The notes: generated by a model not told the origin, from the letters alone. A DNA stretch of 64,000 nucleotides from Paralithodes platypus (GCA_032716605.1 CM064545.1:11563479-11627478), one strand, 5' to 3'; counted from the first letter of the stretch, positions 11,287 to 24,108 are shown. Numbers and translations are program-made.

Positions 11287-11580
11287 GGTGACGATCACTT
11301 TCTTCAGATCACTTCACTCACTTAAAAACACTTAACTCACTTTAAAAACACTAAACTCACTTTAAAAACACTTCACTTACTTAAATAGGCCTAACCGAAA
11401 ACAAATTTTTTGAAATACACACAAATAGGTTATCAGCGGTGATAGCCTAACCGAAAATTAAAACAAAACAAAATTAAATTTGAATACGCAGTGATAGCCG
11501 AACCGAAAACAATTTTATGTTTATTTAAACAGAAATAGGCCACCAGGGGTTATAGCCTATCCTAACCGAAAACAAAAAAT
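11287..11580 (-). repeat. CR1 5' leader with short tandem repeats
   Basis: About 20-bp units of the form CTCACTTTAAAAACACTAAA occur three times at 11318-11385. A looser unit containing TAGCCTAACCGAAAAC (plus strand) recurs at about 11385, 11445, 11495 and 11560. Repeated leaders of this kind often carry LINE promoters, but no promoter motif is identifiable here. Confidence 0.55.
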
Positions 11581-11689
11581 ATTCATTACAGAACTTATAT
11601 ATATATTATACATGATAACTGTGTTAACGTATTCTGTAAAAGAAACGTTGACATTGGCATGCAAAACAATAATTATGGATTGATTATTT

Positions 11690-14390
11690 CTAACTTCTAA
11701 CCCTTCTGCTTATACTGTAAAAAATTTCCCTCTTTTGGGCTCCTCTGACCATAAACTTATCCCTGTCACCTGTTCTATCTCTACGGTACGGCCACCTGTT
11801 CCTCCCAGCCAGCGGCACTTGCGGCACTTTGGCGCTGCCGACTGGGAAGCTCTTCGGCAGTACCTCCTTGTTTTCCCATGCAATGATTTTTGCTTCCGTG
11901 GCCGGGGACCTTGGAGAGTGCTGAACGCATTACTGAGGTAATCCTCTCGGGCATGGAAGCATACATTCCATTTTCTTTCTCTCAGCCTAATGCAAACATA
12001 TCTTGGTTTACTCACGCTTGCTCTACTGCTGTCCGCAATAAGGAGGAGGCATTCAAACGGTACCGTCGCCTTCAAACTCAAGAATCTCATACTTCCTATG
12101 TTTCTGCCCGGAATCAAGCCAAATCTGTTCTTCGACTCGCCAAATAATTCTTTCATTAATAATAAATGCACTGAACTATCCAACTCTAGCTCTTCCCAAG
12201 TTTTCTGGCATCTAGCCAAAAACCTCACCAACAATTGTTCTTCTTCGTTTTTCCCTCCTATTTTTCATTCTGACGGGACTTCCGTCACTTCTTCCTCTGA
12301 CAAAGCTGAACTCTTCGCTAACACTTTCGCTAAAAGCTCCACTTTGGATGAATCCAGTGTTATTCCTCCCTCTCCACCCTCCTCTCTCCTACTTATGCCT
12401 AACATCATAATCTCTTCCAAGGATGTACTTTCCACCCTCTCTGGGTATAATACTAAGAAGTCGTACGGACCGGACGGTGTTTCTCCTATTGTACTTAAAA
12501 ACTGTGCTTCCGTGCTGACTCCCTGCCTAAGCAAACTCTTCCGTCTCTGTCTCTCATCTAACGTCTTCCCTTCTTGCTGGAAGTTTGCTCTCATTCAACC
12601 TGTCCCAAAGAAGGGACACTATTGTCCAATTGCTCTCATTTCTTGCATCTCTTAACTTTTTAAAACTATTCTTACCTCAAAATTTCTTTGGCATTTATCT
12701 TCTCATACCCTACTCTCAGACCGCCAGTATGGCTTCCTTAACCCATGTCCAACGGAGATGTTTGTAACTTTTACGACCTGTGTGGCGGGCAGATTTACCC
12801 TAAACGAGCATCATTCCATGCTCTTTTTCATGCATAAACAAGAGCCAGAGCGTAATACAATTATATATCCGTGAAAGGGTGATAATAGAGCTTTCCAATG
12901 GCACCTGAATCATCCTTGTACGACAATTGGTTCGCTTGCAACGATGTTGCAACGCGAGTACAAAAACCCTAAAATACGGTAATTCCCGATATTTTACCCT
13001 ATCTAGCAAGACGAGGGATATGTACACGTGTTGTGGTGAGGTCACTGGTGGGACTAGGTCCACGCTGAACGGTCAGAGCCCGCCTGCGGTCCTCCCACCC
13101 CGTGGACTCTCTCTCATAATGCCGATAATGTGCGCAACATCCCTTGCTACTTAAGTTGTCAGCCGCTCTTTGGGTCTAGGTTCTCAAAGCCAACTTAAGT
13201 CGTCAGCCACTCTTTGAGGGTTAAGGGCTGCTCTTCTGGTGATCTTCTTTCTTATCTTATTAAATCTTGGTCATCCTCCATTCGGGACTTCGGTGAATTT
13301 TTTTTGTTGCGCTAGACATACCGAAGGCCTTCGATAGAGTCTGGCACAAATCCCTTATTTCCAAAATGCCCTTCTTCAGTTTATATCCCTCCATCTGTGC
13401 CTTTGTCTCTATTTTCCTTTCTGGCCGTTCTATAGCTGCGGTTGTGGACGGCCACCGTTCTCTTCTTCAACCTATCAACTCCGGTGTTCCTCAGGGTTCT
13501 GTCCTATCTACAGTTCTCTTCCTATTAGTCACTAACGACCTTCTCAACTGCACCTCCAGCTCCATTCACTCATATGCTGACGAATCTACATTACACTATT
13601 CAACTAGTTTTCCACAACATCATTCCAAAACTCCAAAACTAATATAAGGAGGCCATAAAACACTTCTATTCTGATCTCTCTAATATCTCTAATTGGGGCA
13701 GAGAAAACCTTGTCACTTTCATTACTTCCAAAACTCAATTTCTCCATCTGTCTACTCGTCTCACCCTTCCAGAAAACTATGACCTACTTTTCAACAACGT
13801 ACAAATTAACCCTTCATCTTCTCTTAATATTCTCGGTGTTTCTTTTTCTTCTGATCTCTCTTGGAAAGATAATATTACCACTTGCTAAAACAGCTTCCCA
13901 GAAGCTGGGTGTGCTCAACCACCTCCCAGGGTTCTTTACCCCAGCACAGCTACTTGCTCTGTACAGGGGCACAGTGTGCCCATGTATTGAGTATTGTTGA
14001 CACGTGTGGGGAGGATCCTCTCACACAGCACTTCTAGACAAAGTAGAAAAGAAAGCCTTCCGTCTCATTAACTCACGTCCACTCACCAGTTCTCTGCAGT
14101 CTCTCTCTCTCTTCTCCGCAATGTTGCATCTCTCTCACTATTCTACCACCATTACAATAATCAGTGTATACCACCCGCTCTTTGTAGATCATGTAGCACC
14201 CGTCTTGTAACACAATCCCACCCCTACTCTGTGCAACTTTCCAACCCTAGAGTGAAACGTTATTCTCAATATTTCTTCTATTCAACAGCTGAGCTCTGGA
14301 ACTCTCTCCCAGAATCAGTCTTTCCCTCTTCCTATGACTTAAATTGCTTCAAACTCAGTGTGTCCAGGCATTTTGGTTCGAACGTACCTT
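11690..14390 (+). pseudogene. Endonuclease/RT polyprotein remnant of LINE copy 1
   Basis: Readable blocks in shifting frames: endonuclease end SSDHKLIPV; linker with [20 protein letters not shown] entry KSYGPDGVSPIVLKNC and FALIQPVPKKG; then after the MITE insertion SGVPQGSVLSTVLFLL, SYADESTLHYS and the C-terminal block LLDKVEKKAFRLINS followed by AELWNSLPESVFPSSYD. Several frameshifts and stops separate them. The catalytic pair in the YADD-type box reads Asp-Glu, which would disable polymerisation even without the frameshifts. Confidence 0.8.
12742..13220 (-). mobile_element. TTAA-flanked MITE family A, copy 2, inside LINE copy 1
   Basis: A 479-bp segment between TTAA at 12738-12741 and 13221-13224. 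It aligns with 3951-4430 in the reverse orientation. The host LINE reads GCTTCC-TTAA on the left and TTAA-GGGC on the right. LINE copy 2 near 21665-21690 has one TTAA in the equivalent uninterrupted sequence. That is a direct empty-site proof of insertion with TTAA duplication. Confidence 0.88.
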
Positions 14391-14480
14391 GATTTTGGCC
14401 CTATCACTCTTTCAACTCTAGGGGAGGCACTCGTCACAGGCAATTCTGCCTTTTGTCTCCCTCACTCACATAGAAAGAAA

Positions 14481-15139
14481 AAAAATCAACTTTGTTACAA
14501 TGTACTGTATGTGCAAAGCTTCAATATCTGTCACACTGTATACCTTGGGATGCGTATACCATTTAACCCTTTCCCCTCCATCCCACCCCCTTTGTTTATA
14601 ACCGTCTTCATAAATTTACTTACTTTGATGTCTAGGCATCTTAGAAAAATCATTATATATACACATTTCTATATTAGCTGCTCCATACATATTAAATGTG
14701 ACTACGCTCATTACTTTTTTCTGATCAGTAGTTACCAATGACTTTAGCCTCATGGCATTGGACATAGGTTACATCCTATTAACCCTCTCATTATCCTGGC
14801 ATTACATTTGTAAGATATGATCAGGCACTTTTTAAGAAATCGTCTATCCCAGCCGATTCCCAAATCGCGTCACCTAAAATGTATAATATCGTTCGTTTTT
14901 TACCCACAATTATCTATGCATCAGAAGTTAGAGGGAAGGCAATATTATTATATTTCTTAAAGAAAAAACAAGAAACCTTAAATCATTATTATGAATAATA
15001 AATATTAGGACTGGTTCCCAAATAAAATAGTGGGTTTCTGCACTCAAACTCGAGATATTTTGTAAACTTACAAAATAACTATATGTGTTTGTAATTATGA
15101 AATCACAAGTATTTGTTCCGCTCTTGTCGATGGTTCATC
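14481..15139. other. No gene seen
   Basis: Follows the LINE tail. AT-rich sequence with no element ends or coding signal that I recognise. Confidence 0.55.
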
Positions 15140-15179
15140 CCGAAATATTCTATCATCAATATTGGATTTGGTCGATTTT

Positions 15180-16905
15180 AGACCATAAAAATGACTGTTT
15201 ATACATTATATTATACTTACATATAGCGAGTAGAGAGTTATTCATTATTTATACATTATATTATACATACATATAGCGAGTAGAGAGTTATTCATTATTT
15301 TAGACCATAAGAATGGCTGTTTATACATTATATTATACTTACATATAGCGAGTAGAGAGTTATTTATTATTTATCCATTATATTATACTTACATATAGCG
15401 AGTAGAGAGTTATTCATTATTTATACATTATATTATACTTACATATAGCGAGTAGAGTTATTCATTATTTATACATTATATTATACTTACATATAGCGAG
15501 TAGAGAGTTATTCATTATTTATACATTATATTATACTTACATATAGCGAGTAGAGAGTTATTCATTATTTATACATTATATTATACATACATATAGCGAG
15601 TAGAGAGTTATTCATTATTTTAGACCATAAGAATGGCTGTTTATACATTATATTATACATACATATAGCGAGTAGAGAGTTATTCATTATTTTAGACCAT
15701 AAGAATGGCTGTTTATACATTATATTATACTTACATATAGCGAGTAGAGTTATTCATTATGTTAGACCATAAGAATGGCTGTTTATACATTATATTATAC
15801 ATACATATAGCGAGTAGAGAGTTATTCATTATTTTAGACCATAAGAATGGCTGTTTATACATTATATTATACTTACATATAGCGAGTAGAGAGTTATTCA
15901 TTATTTTAGACCATAAGAATGGCTGTTTATACATTATATTATACATACATATAGCGAGTAAGAGTTATTCATTATTTTAGACCATAAGAATGGCTGTTTA
16001 TACATTATATTATACATACATATAGCGAGTAGAGAGTTATTCATTATTTTAGACCATAAGAATGGCTGTTTATTATATTATACATTCATATAGCGAGTAG
16101 AGAGTTATTCATTATTTTAGACCATAAGAATGGCTGTTTATACATTATACATACATATAGCGAGTAGAGTTATTCATTATGTTAGACCATAAGAATGGCT
16201 GTTTATACATTATATTATACATACATATAGCGAGTAGAGAGTTATTCATTATTTTAGACAATAAGAATGGCTGTTTATACATTATATTATACTTACATAT
16301 AGCGAGTAGAGAGCTACTCATTATTTTAGACCATAAGAATGGCTGTTTATACATTATATTATACATACATATAGCGAGTAGAGAGTTATTCATTATTTTA
16401 GACCATAAGAATGGCTGTTTATACATTATATTATACATACATATAGCGAGTAGAGAGTTATTCATTATTTTAGACCATAAGAATGGCTGTTTATACATTA
16501 TATTATACTTACATATAGCGAGTAGAGTTATTCATTATGTTAGACCATAAGAATGGCTGTTTATACATTATATTATACATACATATAGCGAGTAGAGAGT
16601 TATTCATTATTTTAGACAATAAGAATGGCTGTTTATACATTATATTATACTTACATATAGCGAGTAGAGAGTTATTCATTATTTTAGACCATAAGAATGG
16701 CTGTTTATACATTATATTATACATACATATAGCGAGTAGAGAGTTATTCATTATTTTAGACCATAAGAATGGCTGTTTATACATTATATTATACATTCAT
16801 ATAGCGAGTAGAGAGTTATTCATTATTTTAGACCATAAGAATGGCTGTTTATACATTATATTATACTTACATATAGCGAGTAGAGAGTTATTCATTATTT
16901 TCAGT
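15180..16905. repeat. 72-bp tandem repeat array with higher-order structure
   Basis: About two dozen head-to-tail units built on AGACCATAAGAATGGCTG, then TTTATACATTATATTATAC, then an ATATAGCGAGTAGAGAG part. Early units (to about 15600) often lack the AGACCATAAGAATGGCTG part and are about 48 bp long. Later units alternate ACATAC and ACTTAC variants. The blocks beginning 16179 and 16537 repeat the same series of variants at a 358-bp period, so a five-unit higher-order repeat was amplified. Frames stay open on both strands only because the period is divisible by three. Confidence 0.92.
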
Positions 16906-17036
16906 TAGAAAACATATCAAACCCTCTAATTATCATTGTGCAAATGTAGCCGAAAAAAACATTTCGTGTGTGCGTAAATGAACGGACAATTTCAAGAACA
17001 TTTTCAGTGACAACATAACTTTTCAGGAGTGCCCTA

Positions 17037-17446
17037 AATATTATGTTAATGCTCTTTCCACCGGTATCATCAACATTTATATCCCATCAATATTATGTTA
17101 ATGCTCTTTCCATTCATCAATTTATCATCATATTATGTTAATGCTCTTCCACCGGTATCATCAACATTTTATATCCCATCAATATTATGTTAATGCTCTT
17201 TCCACCGGTATCATCAACATTTATATCCCATCAATATTATGTTAATGCTCTTTCCACCGGTATCATCAACATTTATATCCCATCAATATTATGTTAATGC
17301 TCTTTCCACCGGTATCATCAACATTTATATCCCATCAATATTATGTTAATGCTCTTTCCACCGGTATCATCAACATTTATATCCCATCAATATTATGTTA
17401 ATGCTCTTTCCACCGGTATCATCAACATTTATATCCCATCAATATT
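17037..17446. repeat. 52-bp tandem repeat array
   Basis: About eight units, each containing AATATTATGTTAATGCTC, TTTCCACCGGTATCATC and AACATTTATATCCCATC. The period is 52 bp, measured between matching bases at 17285 and 17337. One unit near 17093-17130 is truncated and rearranged. Confidence 0.92.
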
Positions 17447-17450
17447 TGAT

Positions 17451-18436
17451 TATATATGAATATTTTCATCCCCGTCATGCGAAGCGTAATTACGAAACAA
17501 TTCGCCTCACTGTATGGGCGCATATAACCTATGTGGTAAACTATGCGGCATGATATACTGTATAGTTCCAGATTTATGGCATTGTTATAAGGAAGCTTTG
17601 GAATAAAGAATCAAGTTTCTACCACTAAAACATGATTGTTTACAAATATTTTCGTCTCCATATGTACCAATGGCAGTTAAAACAGGAATAAATTAAAGAT
17701 AACTAGCCGTATATTGTGTATGGGACGATAATTACTTGGCCACGTATATGGTGACAATATCCAAGCCTTTATATGTTATTATAAATGCTATATAAATTAA
17801 TTTCACTCATATATAGACACACATTGCACATAAGACCAGCGAATCCAGAAATGTAAAAATACACGGGTTGAGCGACCTTCCCAAGCTATCGAATAAACAA
17901 TACTGGATTTTTTGTTTAGACCTTCGCTGTCACACTGCTCTGGTGCTTACAGTGTTACAAGTTACAGTATGTATCATAATTCCTGTTTCTTCATCTTCTC
18001 ACAGCCGGCGGAAGGCGCAATTAGCACCTTTCGGTGATTTATGACTAACATTTTATTTAAAAGGCATGCATTGCGCCTTGTTGCATTTAGAGGGTGATAT
18101 GGAAAGTTGCCGGTGCGTCTTCTGGTGAGGGAAAGGGTAAATGTATTAGGGATTCACTGGTACTTCAGAGAATAGCTACGAAATCCATTCTACCTCTCAC
18201 TAGTTTTGTCAATCACTATCCACCAAAGTTTACGCAAAACATGCATGAAATACATAGTGGCAATCCAACGTTGCAGCGTGACCTGTGGTGCAATGATACC
18301 ACGTTCGGCTCACAAGTATAAGGTCCCAGGATGGATTCCTGACATCATACATTTAAGAAGTGTTGCCTAGTATCTATCATATGCTTAACTTTTTTCTTCT
18401 ATATTCCATACTCCCTCTCGGGCATAGGCTCTCAGC
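17451..18436. other. No gene seen
   Basis: AT-rich unique-looking sequence. Short open frames only, none recognisable. Confidence 0.55.
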
Positions 18437-18614
18437 CTGTACAGTCGGTCACCTTTCCGACTGGGCCACCTATGGTAATTTCGCTGGGAGTCTTTCGCTC
18501 TGATATTAGTAAGATCGCTCACTCCCCCCCACCCTGAATCTGTTGCATATTATGTCCAATAGATGGCGTAGTTAGATTTGCGGGGGGGGGGGGGGTATTA
18601 TTGTGTAGGAAAGG
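18437..18614 (+). repeat. Dispersed repeat R1, copy 1
   Basis: About 180 bp strongly similar to the reverse complement of 35748-35961. It begins TGTACAGTCGGTCACC and ends in a G run followed by ATTGTGTAGG. The family is not recognised. The shared G run at one end may be part of the element. Confidence 0.75.
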
Positions 18615-21135
18615 CTGGTTATACAAAACAAACAAACAAACAAACAAAAATAGTGTATTAGCCCTTTGTACAATTTGATCATGGGCGATTTACATATTAA
18701 TCTTATTTGATATACAGTATTTTACTATCATTTAACTTTTTACAAAGCAGTTTACAAACATTTACTGGCCATTACCTTTGTTTATTTGGCCTATGCCTAT
18801 TAACTCAAGATAATCGTATTCCGAAAGTAAATTAATTGATGAACTACCGTAGGTATATATAATAAAGACAATGACTACGGTATGTATTTCCAGAAAAATT
18901 GGTATGTCAAAAATTAAAATGAAGCTGGCAACCGTATTTTATGATTGATTGTATTAACGATCTATTGCACAGCTAGATAAGGACTGAAATACTCTGCATC
19001 ATCAAACTTCCGTTACCTCACTGTAGACGTGTATGCTATTTTAACCTCTTTTGTCTCATGACAGAAAGTTGAAAATGGTATGGCTCAATTCCTCGCCACC
19101 CTAACACCTCTGAAAATGCCACACTTACAGCTGTTCAGGCATGCCAACATGTGTCACGATATCAATATATACCCTCTATCTTTACTGTCCTTAACGATAT
19201 AATGGTTTTGACCCACCTGCGTTATCTTTCAATGCTAACAAATAACAGGTGCTTGATGTGCTTCTTGTGAAGTTGTTTTGATTAGAAAAATGTGCAGCAT
19301 ATAACTGTTGGTATGCCTGGAGACAATATATCCTCGTGACTTGCATTGGAAACCATTATTATAGTTATACTAATTAAAATACAAAGGATTACTGTGCTAA
19401 TTTGATTTGAAACTTGAATAAATACTATATTCAAATAAATATATATTTCTGTTCTTACAACATAACTTATATGTATATATTTCTGAACTATAATTACTAC
19501 ACTATAACACGCCACAAGCATATGCAAACAAGCAGGCATGCACACACGCACGCATACGCAAACGCACATAATGGCTATTGTTATGTCCACCCACTATTAC
19601 ATGAGGTGTCACGCAATATATGCTTATGATATATATCTCCATTGCGTAGCATACATTTAGTACTGTTGCTAAATAATGACTTTGCTAAGTGTTCCATGTT
19701 ACAACCAAAAATAATTATCTATAAAAAACATATTCACTCCGATAATGCTTATTGAGGCACACAATATTCTGAGTGTGTGTGTGTGTGTGATTACCAATTA
19801 TGCCAAGAGTAATGCTTAGTTGACGTAGTTTGTGTTTCCGAGGTTAGAGAGTGATGGTCGACCAATGACTATCACTGTTGTCAATGGCATGAGAATATGT
19901 TATTAGTTGTCTGAGATTGCACAGCTACAGCATATAACAGAAAAGACAATGCTGTATTAGTTTAAATAAATAGTACATTTTAAAAAATAACAAATGTAAG
20001 GTAGCTTTCTGAAGTCATAAGAGTAGGCGAAAATCTATACTATATCATTAATTATAGCATACTTATCCCCACGACTTATGTGACACCAAATTATAATATG
20101 GGTTTTAAACAGGTTATACAGTATATAGGCCAATAGTAGATGCAAGTTATCAAATATGACAACATTCGATGGCAGGTCACGCAAGTATAATGTGTCTAAC
20201 ACAGAAGAAAAAAAAACAATGCCTTATATGGTGATAATGACGTTATATGTGGACTAATTTTACTCCATATCATTATATGTGTATCTGCTCTTTTGCAATC
20301 ATATTTACAAGCAGCCTCGTAAGGATCAGTATATATGTTGTTGCTTGTTTTCCTTTTTACTTATTTGCTAAACGTGACATGTTGGGTACACTTATACAAA
20401 TTGTGTCACAATCGTATGATAATACTCCGATTATTTCCTTGTTCTACCATGGGTCGCACCTATCGATTACTTTACATAATCCGTGCCCGATCTATATATT
20501 ATATGAACATGGACTGAAACTTGTATTTTGGCTAATTATTTTGCATTATGCTTATAATCCTGTTAACAATATATTTGTGTCGTGCATAACTTCACATTTT
20601 AGCATGATTCGTTGACATTCCTAATCTCTCGCACAAATATATATAAAGCAAATAGAAATATCCAGGCTCCACATCGGTGAAATAAGGTTGGCTAATGTAT
20701 GATGGCTACTGTCTGCATAACATGTAATTCTAAATATTTAAATATTATTCTGAAGTTATATACTTTTAACTATTTTGTATTGGCATATACAATAGATTTA
20801 ATGATTATGGTAACGATTCATACAATAATGTAATTGTATTAAAGGTTGTACTACAAACTATTATTACATCTACCAAACTCAACATTACCACTCACATCCC
20901 TCTTTACAGAACGAAGACCCATTCATTCATACAGACTTACACTAATATATCGCTATCGCTCGCCAGGAAAAAATCGACACCTAAATGACACGAACAGAAA
21001 ACTAATGGGGCTAAACTTGAGAAAGCAGGGGGAACAGAAAAAATACCCATCTCCCCTTAACCTCGTATAATTTAGCCGAGTACTCCTATTGTAAACATAT
21101 TAGGTTCTTTGAGATAAGGTAATCGTAGGATAGGT
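18615..21135. other. No gene seen; AT-rich
   Basis: Contains an (ACAA)n run near 18628-18650 and a TG run near 19773-19790. A 122-codon frame at 20247-20615 is hydrophobic and AT-driven and matches nothing I know. No splice-consistent exon chain stands out. Confidence 0.55.
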
Positions 21136-21139
21136 TTAA

Positions 21140-21344
21140 CCCCTTCTGTACCGCGACGTCGTTTTCATTTTATTCTAGCTATATTTAGATGATGTTGTGC
21201 AGCTTAAGAAGGATCTGTGGTAGAATAAAGGGTTAATTGAGATAGTTCAAAGCCGCTTAATTGCTAGAGGGCCTTATTAAGCTGAAAAATATCGTTTAAT
21301 AGTAGCTAGAAGAAAATAAAAAGACGTCGCCGGTACGAAAGGAG
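21140..21344. mobile_element. TTAA-flanked MITE family C, 205 bp
   Basis: TTAA at 21136-21139 and 21345-21348 flank about 45-bp terminal inverted repeats: CCCCTTCTGTACCGCGACG against CTCCTTTCGTACCGGCGACG, continuing to TTCTAGCTA on both sides. The interior also folds back around AGCTTAA and TTAAGCT. No coding capacity. Confidence 0.8.
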
Positions 21345-21562
21345 TTAAGAAAAACTGAGTAGAACTATTAACACAATTATGTAATTTAGGTGGTCGCCAC
21401 GTTTTAAGGATAAACGGTTTACGGATAAAGGAAAAGGATATATTGGTATTAGGGAATATTGCATAGAAACACACAAAAAATATACGAGAGAATGGAAGTG
21501 AATTACATAATAATGACAAAATACGGTAGAAACTCTTATAACTCTATACCTCTTACATTGAA

Positions 21563-23237
21563 GCCCTTCGATATGTCTAGCGCAATAGAAAAGGTCTCAC
21601 CGAAGTCCCGAAAGGAGGATGACCAGGAGTTAGTAAGATATGAAAGAAGATCTCCAATAGAGCGACCCTTAAGGAAGCCATACTGGCGATCTGAGAGTAG
21701 ATTATGAGAAGATAAATGCTTAAGAAATTTGGAAGTAAGAATAGTTTCAAAAACTTTAGAGACACAAGAGATGAGAGCAATTGGACGATAGTTGGAGGGT
21801 TGAGAATGGTCACCCTTCTTTGGGACAGGTTGAATGAGAGCGAACTTCCAGCATGAAGGGAAGACGTTAGAGAAGAGACAGAGACAAAAGAGTTTGCCTA
21901 GGCAGGGAGTCAGCATGGAAAAACAGTTTTTGAGTACAACAGGAGGAACACCATTCGGACCATACGCCTTCTATGTACTAAGCCCAGAGAAGATAGAAAG
22001 TATGTCTTTAGAAGAGATTAGGATATTAGCATAAGTAGGAGAGAGGGGGGTGGAGAGGGATGAATAGCACCGGAATCATCTAAGGTGGAGTTTTTAGCGA
22101 AAGTTTGAGCGAATAGTTCAGCTTTGTCAGAGGAAGAAGTGATGGTTGTGCCATCAGAGTGGAAAAGGGGATGGAAAAACGAGGAAGAAAAATTGTCGGA
22201 CAAGTTTTAGGCTAGATGCTAGAAAGCTTGGGAAGAGCTAGAGTTGGATAGTTCAGTGCATTTATTATTGGTGAAAGAGTGTTTGGCAAGTCGAAGAACA
22301 GATTTGGCTTGATTCCGGGCAAAAATATAGGAAGAATGAGATTCTTGAGGTTTAAGGCGTTGTTACCTTTTAAATGCTTCCTCCTTGTTGCGGGCAGCAG
22401 TAGAAAAAGCATGAGTAAACCAAGAATTTTTGCACTAGTCAGAGAGAAAGAAAATGGAATGTATGCTTCCATGCCCATAGGATTACCTCGATAATACGTT
22501 CAGCACTCTCCTCGGGTCCTCGGCCACAGAAGCAATATTCATTCCATGGGAAATCAAAGAAGTACTGCCAGAGAGCCTCCCAGTCGTCAGCGACAAAGTG
22601 CCACAAGCGCCGCCTGCTAAGAGGATCAGGTGGCCGTACTGGAGAGATAGGAGAGATGACAGAGATAAATTTATGGTCGGAGGAGCCCAAAGGAGAGAAA
22701 AGATGGACAGTATAAGAAGAAGGGTTAGAAGTTAGAAACAAGTCAAGAATGTTGGGCCAATCTCCGAGGCGATCCAGGATACGGGTAGGTTGCTGAACCA
22801 ACTGCTCTAGGTCATTTAGGATAGAAAAGACGTAGGCTTGTTCACCAAGTTGGTCAGTAGAATTAGAGGAGAGCCATTGGTGGTGATGAACGTTGAAATC
22901 TCCTAAAATGGAGATTCAGAGAAAGGAGAAATGGCTAGAATGTGTTCCACTTTAGAGTTTAGATAATCAAACAATTTGGGAAAGTCGGTAGAGTTAGGGG
23001 AAAGACAGGTATCACATAAATATTTAATATGAGAATGACAGGAAAGTTTGAGCCAAAAACTGGAGAATTCAGAGGAGCCACAATCGGAAATACGAGAGCA
23101 AGTGAGTTTGTTGTGCAAGTATGCACAACATCTGCCTTTGGCTTTGAAACTAGGATAGAGAAAGTAGGAGGATACAGAGAAGGGGCTGATGGCAGTTGCT
23201 TCAGACACCTGAGTTTCACACCTACTAAATATGTCAG
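21563..23237 (-). pseudogene. Jockey-like LINE, copy 2, truncated at both ends
   Basis: Read on the minus strand: endonuclease fragments ([30 protein letters not shown]), the linker AERIIEVI, the block DKAELFAQTFAKNSTLDDS, then RT entry FALIQPVPKKGDHSQPSNYR, PIALISCVSKVFETIL, DRQYGFLKGRSI and FSIALDISK. It stops abruptly just before the rest of the RT core. It matches LINE copy 1 over the shared part and lacks that copy's MITE. Several frameshifts are present. Loss of the 3' half is unusual for a LINE and implies a later deletion or rearrangement. Confidence 0.82.
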
Positions 23238-23312
23238 CCTTGGCTGGGATCGAACCCAGGTCAAGCAGATTCACACGTGAGCGTGCTTGCCACTCGATCG
23301 CCGTGGCTCCAG
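23238..23312 (-). repeat. tRNA-derived sequence (SINE head or tRNA pseudogene)
   Basis: The minus strand shows an A-box-like GCGATCGAGTGGC and a B-box-like GGGTTCGATCCCAGCC in tRNA-like order. The anticodon stem does not close cleanly, so this is not a functional tRNA. It lies at the 5' border of LINE copy 2, in the same orientation. Confidence 0.6.
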
Positions 23313-23822
23313 TGCTGAATGAAATTATCAAGCACTAGTCTCAATAAAATGTATGATTGCAGCCAAAACAATAAGGGTGAACCATGGTCGGGAAGTTCAT
23401 GGTCGATGTATGAACTATTAACACGGATATTATATGCGATTCTTGTTACAGGAATGAATGGAGGAGGTTTGTTAGGAAGAACATGTGAAGGTATTTGTAA
23501 AATTTTAATTGACAAACCTGGAAGGTTATCATCCCCGATGTTGTGAAGAGACTTTGTTGTGGAAGTGTATATCATCTGAGGTGAAGTCAATGGTATTGAG
23601 GTCTGGTGAATGTTGTTCCGAATGTTAGAATACTTGCTTTGGAAGGTGTTTATTGTATTCATTTTCTCCCGGTCATCATTGTTCCCTTTCTAATGTCCCT
23701 TGCTAACCCTCCCCATCTATTTAACGGGAATGAAGGGTTGGCTACTGACTGTCTGACTGCCTGTTACACTTTCTGTGGTAGCATTAGCATGACCAGGTGC
23801 TGTCTGTTATATACTAATGACT

Positions 23823-24000
23823 ATACTGTTTCAGCGACCAGGTAGATGTCAATAGTTCCAGCTGATTGACTTGTGTGACCGTGATTAATTAAATCTTTAA
23901 GAATTAACAATTACTAAAGGACCAGACATTGAACACTATCGCATGAGCCAATCAGCTAGACTTATTGACATCTCACCTCAGCGTCGCTGAAACAGAATAT
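23823..24000. mobile_element. Small hairpin element with about 50-bp inverted ends
   Basis: 23823-23871 and 23949-24000 are imperfect inverted copies, sharing CTGTTTCAGCGAC, GATGTCAATA and AGCTGATTG in that order. The central 75 bp is AT-rich. No TTAA flanks are visible. It could be a MITE of another superfamily or an isolated inverted duplication. Confidence 0.6.
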
Positions 24001-24108
24001 AGTGATCCAGCAGCCCACATAATGGACACATTAACAATACCCAACAGGGTTTTACAAACTAATGGTCCTCGGAGTCACCGTCCTACACATATTATCTGCC
24101 ATCACTCA

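Larger units (their letters stand above)
6876..11580 (-). mobile_element. CR1-type LINE, near full length
   Basis: Read on the minus strand the order is: 5' leader with short tandem repeats (11580-11287), ORF1 with zinc finger, coiled coil and esterase (11286-10171), ORF2 with APE endonuclease and reverse transcriptase (10022-7209), then about 300 bp of 3' untranslated sequence ending near 6876-6910 in imperfect 8-bp repeats of the TACAAAAG type. Short tandem 8-mers at the 3' end and an esterase-bearing ORF1 are both hallmarks of the CR1 group. The outer limits are approximate because I could not identify a target-site duplication. Confidence 0.85.
11686..14480 (+). mobile_element. Jockey-like LINE, copy 1, 5'-truncated
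   Basis: It starts inside the endonuclease domain ([12 protein letters not shown]...LGSSDHK), runs through RT, and ends in an A-rich tail at about 14460-14480. The same family occurs at 21563-23237 (minus) and as a 3' fragment at 58469-58665, which fixes the 3' end. A 5' truncation and an A-rich 3' end fit target-primed insertion. A family A MITE (12742-13220) interrupts it. The Jockey assignment comes from motif style and is moderate. Confidence 0.8.

Noticed and set aside
15759..16908. Long open frames on both strands reading DHKNGCLYIILY-type repeats
   Set aside because: The period is divisible by three, so frames stay open automatically on both strands; no start context or non-repeat coding part.
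15180..17446. Regular direct repeats that could suggest a CRISPR array
   Set aside because: Units are contiguous tandem copies with no unique spacers, in a eukaryotic setting; they are minisatellites.
20247..20615. 122-codon hydrophobic ORF that might be a membrane protein
   Set aside because: AT-driven composition, no homology that I recognise and no supporting context.
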